Shown: piece by piece, positions 36,477 to 49,100 of the stretch | Numbering within the stretch: position 1 is the stretch's first letter | Layout of the letters: every line of letters begins with the position of its first letter | The notes under the pieces: generated by a model | Seen by the model: only the letters and a program-made list of their open reading frames with translations | Told to the model about the DNA's origin: nothing | Database searches by the model: none | Program-made: the position numbers and the translations under genes | DNA from: Nymphaea colorata | Lineage: Eukaryota > Streptophyta > Magnoliopsida > Nymphaeales > Nymphaeaceae | DNA length: 64,000 bases | Direction: 5' to 3' | Assembly (NCBI RefSeq): GCF_008831285.2 | Contig: NC_045144.1 | Coordinates: forward strand, 5,914,575-5,978,574

Positions 36477-39189
36477 AGGCTCGATTATGTAAGCATGAGG
36501 GCCAAAAAGTGCAGCTTGTTAAGGTTGGGCCATTGCCCACTGCCCCATCTACTTTGGGTCTAGCTATTCACATGTTTTTGAAGTTGAGTTTTGTAACAAC
36601 CGATCTTGAAACTAACTCAAGCGTGTATCTTGGCAAAACTAGGGCAATTAGTAGAATGACACTAGCACTAGTAAAATTTTCAAAGGTTTTTTATGCCAAA
36701 AATGTAAGAATATTCTTTATTCTTTCACATAAGATGCTGCAAAAATTATGTTTCTAATGTTGGTACTGGCACAATGTCGAGTTAAAACATAAACTCTATT
36801 GCTTTCTTCAATGAAGTTTTGACCCAAGCAAAATGACTATAAGAACATATGACATTAAATCTTATTTGAGTTGTACAAGCCACTTGTTGCTCGAAGCACT
36901 TTCTTATTCATGAAGAGTTTATCTTATACACTAATAATGAAGCACCCAAGTATCTGCATACCCAAAAGAAACTTAGTACTATGTGTGTTAAACTTAGCTT
37001 TTGTGTATCAATCTTTTGCAATGCTGTGCTTACTCTATTGACAATCAATTGGGAGTCGTACTGGTGATGCTAATGCCCTTAGCCAAAAAGTAGTCCTCAT
37101 ATATATGATCGTGTATTGAAATTATGAATTTCAAAGCAGTAAAGAGCTTTATCTTATGAACCTTGCTTATGTAAAAGTTTGGAAAGGTTGTACTTTCACC
37201 CCACACTCTCTGAATTCATAGCTTTCTATCCAAATGGCCATTTATTTCTGGCAATAAATTTTGCATTCCAAATTCTTATTTGCAACTTCAGTTGATCTCT
37301 AGGTTACATGGAGATGGGTTGTCTAATCACTTTTTGCCATACAAGGCTTTCACTTGTTAGATGAGCATTACTTTTGGCCAGAGATGTAATCAATTTGTTT
37401 AATATTGTCATAGTTGTGATATGGTTAAGGGTTACTATCAAAAGAATGCATGGTTTATATGCATATTTGTTGTATATGGTTGTTTGCACAACATGTTTCT
37501 ATATGTGGGCCTATACAATAATATTTATGTATTTAATTTCATCTTAATTTGAATTTTTCCAAGATGGGTCCTTCTCCAAGCACGTCCCTTATTGTGTCTT
37601 ATTATTTTAAGGATGTCACTTGTTTTCATAGTTTTATTTTGGGTGAACAGGAGGGTAATTTCACCATGTGAGTGAAGGCCAAAGCCTCCCCCTTTTCCCT
37701 CTTTACCTATGGTCTAGGGCTGCTTCAAGTAACTTAAGGTGAGACCCTTGGCTTCAACTTGCATATCGGTCTCCTTCCTTTTCAGCATGGAGAGTTGATA
37801 CCATGGGGCCCAAACAATAAAAATAAGTTTCAGAATTTTTATATGGGCCAAATTACATAAAAAAACCATCCTTCCAAACAATCCCAATGCATAAACCAAG
37901 TAAACTCCAGATAAAAGATCCAATTTCAAAATCCAACCAGCCTTTTATTGGACAAGCTAGAGTAAGGAACAAATCCAAGTGGACCGCCATGCATAGGCAG
38001 AAATATACATGTATGCATGGATTTGCTCAAAACTTGACATATTTCATTGTTATTCAATGCTTTAGATCTATTCCCTTAATTTGGTGACAATGGTTCATCA
38101 AGGATGCTTGAAGATAATGGTGTGGAATAGTATGACTTTATAATCAAAACTAAAAAACCCACATTTATGTAGATCATATAGAGATTGGTTGACAGCAGAA
38201 GAAGTTGAGTGTTCCATGAATCTGCATAAAAAAATGAGGGGAATTCCTAAAGTACTAAAGCACGCATCTTATGAATCTACCCAACCTTAAAGCCAGATTT
38301 ATGAAATACTCACAAATGTACTTATTGTCAAACTATTATGTTCCGACCTCTATTGGTTCTAATTAAGTCGGATCACTAATGATGGACCCAATATCCATTA
38401 TTTTCTTATTAAAGTAGCCTCGGATTTCTAAACACCAAATTATTATTTTTTTAAAATTTTGTGATTGCGTGTTGTTTGCTGTTTTATTTCAAGTTACACG
38501 GTGTCTTATTAAAACCCATTCACTACATCAGAATTCTATATCTATTTCTTGGCATGCTTGGGGTCTCAAAAGCCTTGCGAGGTACTCGAAGTGCTCATAT
38601 ACCTTCAAAAATAAAATAAAAAAAGCGAATCTACTCCGGCTAAATTTCTTACCGTCGTTCTCGCATCATTGTCCGCAATGTGAGGGATAGCCACTGCCTC
38701 TCTTCTCAAGTAACTAAGCGAGCTTGTGCTCTGGTTTGCTTTCGAGAACGAACCGAACCGGGCCACCTTGAGTTCTGCTACATTTTTATCGAGTCGAGCT
38801 CGGAATGTTTCAATTGGGCTGCAAGGCGGTTCACATAAAAAGGGTCAATATTTTGAATCCTTTCATATATTATTCTTCTGGCTGCAAACAGTGATAAATA
38901 AATACCATACACGATTTGAAAAGTTTACTATAAATCTATTCAAATTCTAAAGCAAACCAAAACTTCATTCAAATGTATAATGCATGATCTTTTGTTTAGT
39001 CGTGGATCTCAGATCTATAGATTTAAGGTCGGACCCTATCTTTGCTTTTACGTATAACGTGGATCTTTACATGCTTTCTAACGCAATACGCCGGAGCTTG
39101 AATCGAATTCGAGCGCACCGATTGGTTCGACTCGGCTGCCAACAGCCTGCACAGTGCGCAGTCAAAGGCGACGCCGGCTGAACACGGCG
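36477..39189. other. Intergenic region between the hAT element and BIG5
   Basis: AT-rich sequence with no recognised gene. 38716-38810 has phrases (GAACGAACCGAACCGGGCC, GAGTCGAGCTCGG) like those in ends of degenerate DNA elements. From about 39050 GC content rises toward the BIG5 leader. Confidence 0.45.
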
Positions 39190-39766
39190 TGATTATTAAA
39201 GACTTGAGAGAGCCGCGACCGGAGCAAAGGGCCTCCCCTAGATCTGGTGATCCGTAGTGCCGGATCCGCGATCTGGGCCTGTCGTCGCTCTCGCTCTCTC
39301 CGACTGATGGTCTTGGGGATCACAGTTTTCGAAGCGGTTTCCAGGTGAGATCACCGGTGAGGGTCTTTCTTTCTTTGCTGATTCCTTCTACATTTGGAAG
39401 CGGAAGAAGACGAAACCCTATTCATTCTACCGGTGAGTCTTCACTCCCATCTGGATCCTGTCCATTCCGTTCCCGGTTGTAACGCGATCCGGGGCTTTGT
39501 TGGGCAGATAGATCTCGCTCCTCCTCATCGGAATTCAGCGGTCGTCCTCACGGGAGGCCTGGTGTGTGGAGTGGTAAATTCTATTTCATTGACATCCCGA
39601 GTTTTCTCTTGGTATGGATCTTGTTTGTCGGTCTTGGGGGAGATCTTTTTACTGATAACTGGATTTCGATTACCCGCTTTTGTTCTGAGAATGTGGTAGA
39701 TGTTCTGAGAAGAAGCCGGCGCTCGATCAAAGAGGAAATTGCCAGCGTGAGTGTACTCGCGTGAAG
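39190..39766 (+). promoter_or_regulatory. Probable promoter-proximal region and 5' UTR of BIG5
   Basis: This GC-enriched block lies directly upstream of the BIG5 start codon and contains CT-rich leader-like stretches (CGCTCTCGCTCTCTCCG at about 39281). GGTGAG motifs at about 39354 and 39431 could be donors of a 5'-UTR intron. I could not place a TATA box or transcription start with confidence. Confidence 0.4.
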
Positions 39767-42700
39767 ATGGCTGGGGCTGCGGGCGGTTTCGTGACGCGCT
39801 CTTTCGCGTCTATGCAAAAAGAATGCTCCGGGAAGAAGTATGGGGCGCTCCAGAAGGCTCTTCAGGAATACATAGGTCGGTTGTTCGGCATAGGGTCGGC
39901 TGTAGAAATTGTTGATTTTAGGCGATGAATTTAATCATGAAAACTGTAATGACGTTAGTCTTAGCTTACGAATTTAATATCGAAATCATGTTGGTCCGAG
40001 GTGATGAATTTAACCATCTCTGCTCCTCTCCCTTCAGCATGTTGGGAAGAAAGAAACAGCCAAGCTAAGGAAGGCCTGTGTTTTTTTGGTCACAATTTTC
40101 TGGATCCATGATGTTGTGCCCGTCTCGTTCTGTCAAGCGGCATTACGATCTTTCTTTTCCTTCTTTGTGAAATGCGAAACGTGTGTAGTTAGCTTGAATT
40201 CTAAGGCTTATAGAGACAAATATTAGCAAAGCAAAATTCTTGTTAGAATAGTTTAGCATACTTCAAACAGTTCTGACAAATGACAGGCAAAATTTTTACT
40301 CGTCATATTGGGGAGGAAACCCTCAAGAAGATCTACATTCTGCAGCAGTGGATAAAAAAATAATTGCTGCTTGGATGCCACTGGCTTGGGTATCAATCAG
40401 TAATTCAGGTGCCCGGTGGCTTTAGCTGTTTCACACACACGCCGTGTGATACTCCTACAGAGTACAGACCATGGTGGTTAAACGAAAGACTGATTAATAA
40501 AATTTTAATAAAGGAGAGCAAGAAGGGACTAGCATAACCCTTCCTAGCTTCCCTGCCTATAACAAATTTTCTTCTTGATGGTGCAGATCGTACTAAAGAG
40601 GTCAGTCAGCCGCCTGCTTCCAGTGATAAGAATCGTGCAACAACTTCGCCTGAAGATGAAACGTATGTCTAAACTTTGATTGTTCATGTTTTTAATGTGA
40701 CTCCTCATACACTTCTTTCTTTTTGTTATTTTTTGTTCCCCATAGCAATCAAACAAAAACACGTGATAAGATGTGCTCTTCTAGAATGTTGCTGGAACTT
40801 GGAATGCTTAGTATAGAGAGTATCTCCTTCCATTCAAATGACAATTCTCACTAAGTGTTGATGTGGATTAACTTTTGGAAGTCACAGCATTACTCTCAAA
40901 AGTTTCCACTCGCAGCATTATGTTTCATGATCTAATTACTGCCAGCACAATGTGTCCTGTTTCTATCTGTTTATGGCCATTCGCAGAATCAATTGTATGG
41001 AATTTTGGAAAGGCATTATCCCTTCTCCTAAATGTGAAAATTCAAACTTTGAAGTTGGATCAATTTGGTCATACATGAGACTTTTGGTAAAAAAACGTCT
41101 TTTCCAGGGTCGGCAGAGATTCTTGACATGGTCCTAGTTGCCGAAATCCTGACTAGTTTAGCTAGTTGATTGAGTTAGTGAACCGGCTGATCTAACGAGC
41201 GATTAGTTGGTCAGTCAGACTAGCCAATTAATCAGCCTAGTTGTTAGTCAACCAAGTAATCCTTGACTTATATGTATGTGCGTTCTTTGGGTAGAAATGT
41301 GTCTCTATATTTATTTCCATACATGTATAGTCAGTCACAGAAAATGCGTTTTTTTCGAAAAAAAACTCGAAAAAACCCAATAAATTAAATGGCCGTTTAA
41401 AACTTAAAAAAAAGTGTTTTTTTTTTAAACATTGAAAACGAAAAAAACGCATTTTTAACCCATTTTTAACGCTTTTTTTTTGATGTATTAGTCCTCATTA
41501 GTCTTTTTAGGGTCTTGAACAAAATGTATCTCACTTTCCAATTTTGATAATTTAGGACATGGTATAACATATGCTTTTGGATTAATGATGCCAAGATTTG
41601 AGCTCACCAATAGGGAAGGAAGTGCAGATCCTCACAACTTTAACTTTTTTCCCCATTTTTTCCCCCTTCCTGTTCCAAAATACTTCATTGCCTCACTGTT
41701 TACAATTGTAAATGAGAGGTTAGATGAATAACTCTATTCACTGCTTTAATTGATGCATGTTTAGAAGCACGGACTTGGGAATAAAGAACATAAAACTATA
41801 AATAAGAGTTGCAATAATGATAAGATACATTAGAAAAAGCTGCAGCCTGCAGGTAAAATACAAGCACAAATGACCAGAAAATCTAATCCATGGTCATTCA
41901 AAGAAGACCAACAACCATCTCTATTTAGTAATGAACAGGGAAAGAACTTAAGAACAACACAAAAAGATTGACGTTCACCTTTCTATAGATTAAGAATTTA
42001 AGATCTATATGGAAAACTGCTTTCTTTTGATGAGTTTTTCCATTAAATTTACTGAAAGAGAACTCTGCCATTTTAACACACCTTATGGAATCTTGTCATT
42101 ACTTTAATTTCACATGTTTAAGTGGAATAACATTGGATAATGTTCTCAGTCAGGCAGGTAGATTTTGTGGGTTTGATGGTAATTTTGTAGGCTGTAGCAC
42201 CTTAATGGGCAATGTTCTCATTGGTCACTGTTATTCCCTCGTGTATTGGTGGAGCATCTCTTTGTGCTTTTTCAACTTTGGTTAGAAAATAATGAACTGA
42301 AAATATGTTTGACATAGGAACTGATGAACAAACTTAAATTTTGGCAACTTCTCAACAATGAAAAATGACTGTTTTTGTTTTGTAGGATAACCTTGGAAAA
42401 ACAATGGGTTCATAAAGATGATTATTAAATGAATATTTAGTAAGACACTGTTGTAAAGTTTTAAAATAAATGTCAATTGGCAACTGTGGTCATGTGTTAA
42501 TATCAAAATGATAGATAACAATGTCATACATATACCAAACAATAGTATTTTAAGCATTGGATCAAGAACCGATCTAGCATAGTTTTATCAGCATAAAGGG
42601 CAAGGTAATACTAATATCTAAAAAAATGAAGTTGTCTCCCTTTAATAAAAATTCGTGTGAAGTCCATCCTGCAGCCCCTCTGCATGGTTCCTGGCCAAAG

Positions 42701-45700
42701 AAAGTTGACTTGTTTGTCATTTGTTTTGGCAGCTTTACAAAGTTTTCCTTTGCTCCAAAAATACCAACTTTAACCTTTTACTGGATATGTGACACTGTAA
42801 AGCTATAACATAGATCCATAATGCATTAGTAATATTGTAAAAGGTGCAGTTGTCTAATATTTGGCAATTAAATTACAAAATTTCAATATTTTGGTGCTGT
42901 TTGTGGCTGTAACTGTTCCCACATTTTATCATTTCATAGCGAGCAGAAGTAATGATAACTTTTGACGTACATCTAATATTTTATTTTGATTCCCAGGTTC
43001 TGATGTTTGCTTAGATGCATTCCTAGTGATTATAATTTAAATAATTTAGTGGCATCAAGATGCGTGGAAAATGACCTTGGATGGAGATATTATAAGGCTA
43101 TTTTTTGCTGATGTATATGGACCCTTCTTAAGCATATTTTGTCATTGTGTGATTCAAAGAAGTTTGCAAGATTGGAGGCAGTATATTATGCTAGTTTATT
43201 TTTCCATACTTTACAAAGGTGCATAAATTCATTCATGCTGGTCTCCTAGATGTGGAGGCAACAAACATAGACGATAGCACATGCTCTACAATTAGATTGA
43301 GATCTGCCAATCCTGGAGCCTAAGCCCGGTGTGGGAGTGACCAATTGTTACAATGATGTTGGCTAGGGAAGAGGAAGCTAGGGGGGTGAAGGTGATCATG
43401 AAAAGAAAAAATCCTCTGCCTTGATGAAACTAATATATTGCCGATGTTGAACTTGATCATATCTATCACTTAGTTGATTAGGGCACGCGGCTGCAAACAA
43501 TAGTGTCAGAGATTTGAATCCCTCCTTGCATCATTGAGAACATTAGAATTACACACTCTTGTTAAAAATTAACTTAAAATGAATGACTCATTGGAACTTT
43601 ATTTATCACAACCAACATAATTGTTGTTTTATTTTGTTAGGGCTGATGAGTTGCTTCATACTCTTTAGGATGAGGAATCCATTGTTTAAAGTTTTATGCA
43701 ACTATCAGGCTTCTTTAAGTGGCACCATTTTAATTTCTGAAATGTTCACTAGAATGGCAGACCTATAACTCTAGACCATGCTTCTCTGTGAAAGGTACCC
43801 TTTGTGTATTTACTTTTTAAGCAGTCCTGTTTAGGTGTACTTTGTTCTCATGTTTGATAATTGGGCCAAGTTCTTTTGCCATGATGCCCTTGGCCTTGTA
43901 CCTGAGTCATGACACCGTTGCTATTCATATTTAGAATTCGTTTTGCGCTATGCTGTGTGGATTGTAAATATTCCATGAAATAATAAAGTTTGTTTTTCTT
44001 CAGTAGGTTGCCTGGTGAGGCAGAAACAGCAAAAAATGAAAAAACGGTGGATGGTACCGGAACAGATCAAATTGATAAGACAGGGGGAACAAGTGAGACT
44101 GTTACAGCAGCCTTGTCTTCTGCTGGCCATACTTTGAGTGTGGCTGATTTAGATATTGTCTTGCAGCCTCTTCGTTTAGCAATTGAGACAAAAAATGTGA
44201 AACTTGTAGAGCTTGCCCTTGATTGCCTTCATGTAAGTGAATCCTTCTGCTGACACATGCATATGCTGTTACATTTTTTTTTAATCTTTTACTTTTTTGA
44301 GCTTCACAAGGAATTTTAATTTCATATGTTTATCTCTGGGTATATGCTCAACTAAATTGTGAGATGAGCTGCAAGAACTTTTATATTTCACACAGAAATA
44401 GATCACTGGCCTAACATCTTCTTCTGTCGCACACAACAGAGACACAAATAATAGACATGCACATACACATATGACACTATAGCAGAAGAGAAAACAAACA
44501 AAAACAGAATCTTGTTAACCTCCAACAAACAGCGGGAGAAAAGAGATTTAACAGAAATTAGAAATTTGATGAGTGCTTTATCAAATATAATGAAAAAACT
44601 TTTGTCCATCGCCCTGTTCTAAATCAGTTATTTAGGAATAAGAAAGATGCATTTCTTCCAAAGGAGGAACAAAAAACCAGGGACATACCATTATATTAAA
44701 AATGCTGTGATGTGTATCTTGATCTTGATGTGGAATAACTGTAGATAAGCTGGGTCAACAGTGCTTTGATCCAACAAGGCTATCCCATAGGCATGACTTC
44801 AAATGTGAACCCTTTTTGCCCTTTGAATCTTGGCTACAAAAGTTTAAAATGTTGATTGTTGTGTACGGAGAATGGGACTATGAACTAATATTCTCTGAGA
44901 TCCAATCCGAGTGAATTATTACAGTATACCACATAAAGATGCCTCCCTTTATAAATTTCATAAGGCGTTGTAGAATCTTATAATCTGATTCCGTTTTTCT
45001 TGTGATAGAAACTCATTGCCTATGATCATTTGGAAGGCGATCCTGGTCTAGATGGTGGCCTAAATGCTCCACTGTTCACTGATATTCTCAATATGGTCTG
45101 TGGCTGTATTGATAATTCTTCATCTGATAGGTATGCAGCATTTTCTTGTTGAATTGCATTATGTTGATCATAATGTCCATAACTGTCAGCTGAGTCTCTG
45201 AGGCATATGCTACACAGTACCATCCTACAAGTTTTGAAGGTGCTTTTAACTGCTGTGGCATCAAACAAGTTCAGAGGTATTCACCAGTCAAAATATTTCA
45301 GTTCCACAGCATATTTCTTTCCATTTTCTCCTTTTGAGTTGCAGTCTGCAAGGCTCTGAAAACAGTTTTTCAATTTGCTCCTGCATGGATTTACCCGTAA
45401 AGAAGAAGTTCCTTTACAAAATTGGGAACTGATTGGGGTCTTCGTTCATCTGAAGGTTTATTCTTTTGAAGATCAGTCCATTTGTGCAGGACCATAATAC
45501 CATTAGTAACTTTGTGGTTGATGCATGGATTGTTACTAGAATATCATATGCACCCATTAGTTTGTCTTGTGGATATCTTGTTTCAGTTATAAGATGACAT
45601 ATATATTTTAAATTACTCTGGCTCCATTAGTTTAGATGTTAAGATATCCTTCTAAGCACTGGATGGGCACATGACACAAAAATATTTTGACCCATTAAAA

Positions 45701-46116
45701 TGTTTGTACTTCGTATCTCCAGATTGAACTCCGTTGAACTTAATATTTATTACCTATTGCTTGTCATGTGCTATGTGACTTTTTATCTGTTTTGATTTTA
45801 AATGGCTAAGCACTTAACTAGTTCAAGTGGAGGGTTATACTAAAAAATGACAACCATGCTGGGAGAGTGGGAGAGATAACACACGTAAATATTTAAAACA
45901 CAAGCAAGTATAGGTTAGCTTGAAAGTTTTGTATCTGTGGGTTACCCATAATGTTTTTTGAGCCTTGTCATGGGGGCTAGTGCTACACATTTTTATTCAT
46001 GTTCTGTATACATATATGACCGTCCTTCAATGTTGTTAGCAAAACTTGAAGTTCTGTAAAGATGATTTTTGATGTTGATGTGAAAAGTTTGTTTCTTTTA
46101 CTAAGGTCTGCAAGCC

Positions 46117-46199
<83 letters not shown>

Positions 46200-49100
46200 T
46201 GTTACAACTATAGTATGCATTTATGCAAAATTACATGCAATAAGAAAGAAAAAAAGTGAAAATTTAGGTTGCCAATAAAAATACCAGGCTATTGCTCACT
46301 AGGTGATGTTCTAGGCATTTGCAAAGGGAAGTTGCTGAGGACAGCAAGCCTAGGTGATCAGCCAAACCTGACAGCCTAAGCAGGTAGTATCTGAGTTCCA
46401 ATTTTGACAACTTATTGGAAGGCATTTCGAAGAGCTTACAAGGAGAAGAGCATAGCACCACAAAATCTAGAATGCATAAAAGTAAATATGTTTTGTTAAG
46501 CAAATGCTTGATGAAATCCCTATGTACATGGGATTAGAACTTGGACTGGTCCCAATAGCTATTAGACCTTGAACTGGTCCCAATAGCTATCTGTTGGAAC
46601 TAGCCCCAGTGCTATTTTGTTATTCAATCAATGACCAAACTGCCATCACCTCGGTCAACAGAAAAAGTAAACAAGAAGTAAAACAAAAAAAGAAAAAAGA
46701 AAATTTAGGACAGAGACAAATATATGTGTGGATGGTCATGCATGTGTGGGATTTCTTATATGTATTTCATATATAAATATGTATAAAATGTATATACATA
46801 TTTATCACGTACATTTGACATGAATATAGTCAGTACACTTAGATACATATACACACATATACCTGTATTTTAGCAGCATTATCGTTCATTTATTATGGCA
46901 CTAATCTATGTCACATAGGTACGGGCAATGTTATCCGTATCGTACGATACGCGTATCGTATAGGTCTAAAAAACCTATACGATACACTTATAATACACGA
47001 TACGCTCGTGTATCGTAAGCGTATCGCCCGTATCGTATGATACAAGCGATACACCCCCGTATCGTACGATACGGGGGAAAACACAAAATTTTTTAATTTT
47101 TAAAGTTTAAACACTCCTCCCTCTCTTTCTTCTTGTATTTAAAGACTCCAAAAGACGTGGGAGGGAGAGATTTTGCCCATTTTCATAAAAATAACCGAGG
47201 ATTCATCGATTTGGGGATATATTGTCGTTGAATCATGAAAGTTGATAACGATATGTTTTGAACTTATGAAATGTGATGTATTCTAAGTTCTAAGACTCCA
47301 AGTCCTAAGACTCGAAGTCCTAAGTTTCTATAAAATTTTCACGTTTAAAATTGTGATGGATGCTTATTATGTTATTTTGAATCTCTGATTTCTTATTTTT
47401 CAATGTGTTGTCGATACACATGAATGTTCCTTATGTATGATGATCTTTTTGATATTTGAAAACATTTTTCTTGATTTCTGATTTTTTGTTTGTTTTTTCA
47501 AATTTTTAATGATTTTCTCTATTTTTTTCTGATTTTTTAATATTTTTCAATAAAAAAATTATTTTTACGATACGTTACGATACAACGTATAGGTTGGCCT
47601 GGCCGATATGCGATACGCTACGCCAGTGGTAACATTGGGTACGGGTACTGGTTCGCACTATTTTCAAAAAGCTTGGGTATGAGGGTATGAATGTTATATA
47701 TATATATAACATAAAATAAGAATTCAAACAAAATAACACATTCACGATTCAAAATTTATAGTTTCTAAAGAAGAAACTATTGAACAAAATATGAAAACGC
47801 AGCTATATATCTGTTTCCTAAGTGTAAATGGTGTAAAAGAAGTAAAGAACATAACTGAAATCCTAAATTTTGGATAGGAAAGGACTCAGTCAACTTTGAC
47901 CTAGTCCTAAATTGGACGGATACGGTCCTGGGTACGTTGACCGTATCTGGTACTGTTTGACCAGTACCCAAGATGTACCCGGGTCAGTACCAGTACCAGT
48001 ACCGGTGTCGTGCCTAACCGGTACGGGTATGCTGCCTTTACAGCAGTATCCATGTGACAAAGGCACTAATCTATGATAAACCGAGTTTTAATAGTAAGTC
48101 TATGATTAACAATGTTAAAAAGCTAATATTAAGAAAATTTAGCTTCAGAAGTCGGAACAACTGTAGTAACTTGCTGTACACATAACCCTATGAAGTTTTT
48201 CCTTACCTAATAGCAAAGCGGGTCTGGCATTTCTTGTTTGATCTCACATTATTTATTATTTTCAATATTCCTAAGCCCCCTTCCCCACTTTTTGGGGATA
48301 CTTATAGAGGTGAGAAAGAAACTGGATGGGTACTAAACTGGTGCAGGTAGGTTGGTTCGCAAAAAGTTTCAACCTTGGTTGCCTACATTATGGAGGCATT
48401 TGTCAACTGGTCTTAACTTATTCCTAACTTGGCACTCATTTTGACATTTTGTATTTGCTTTTGTTATGTGGATAATTTGGGCATTATGTGTAATTAGGAA
48501 AATAGCTTTCATTTGAATATGCTGAACACATCAAAAAGTTGGAATCTGAAAGGAATAAAATATTAGCTTTAAGTATTGAATGTAAGTTTCTAGATCGATG
48601 GATGAGTGCAAGATTGCAAGTCTTAAAAGAACTTTAGTTCTATCATTTTGTTATTCTATTTCAGAAGTACAGGAGGAAATCCTTCAAAAGTTTCCCTTTA
48701 AAAAACTCTTTTCCTAATTAGGATATTCTTCACAATTTTTTAATAGATTAGCGATGATTTTGACTTTATTAATTTAAGATTTTGTTAAAAAGTAATGCCC
48801 ATGTGCCTATACTGAAGGAAAAAAAAACAAAAATGGCCTTGTAAGCTAGGGAGAAGTAATATCCCAATGATGAGGAAGCTAAATCTGCTCCATGGATGCA
48901 GGCAATAGCCCTCATACTGTGGCGGACTTAAAAATTTAATGTAGGTAAGCCATTAAGGTTGTTCAAGAAAAAGAATACAAATGTGGTTTGGAAATTTCCT
49001 CCCTCTTCTTCTCTTGCTGCCATATTCAGAATGAGCACACAAAATAAGTGGCAAATTTGTGTAAGTACCATGTATCAACTATATGTTGTACATTTACAAT

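Noticed and set aside
43471-43521. Possible functional tRNA gene
   Set aside because: Box A and B-like words are present, but box B is off consensus at two positions and no acceptor stem or full cloverleaf can be drawn; a SINE is preferred.
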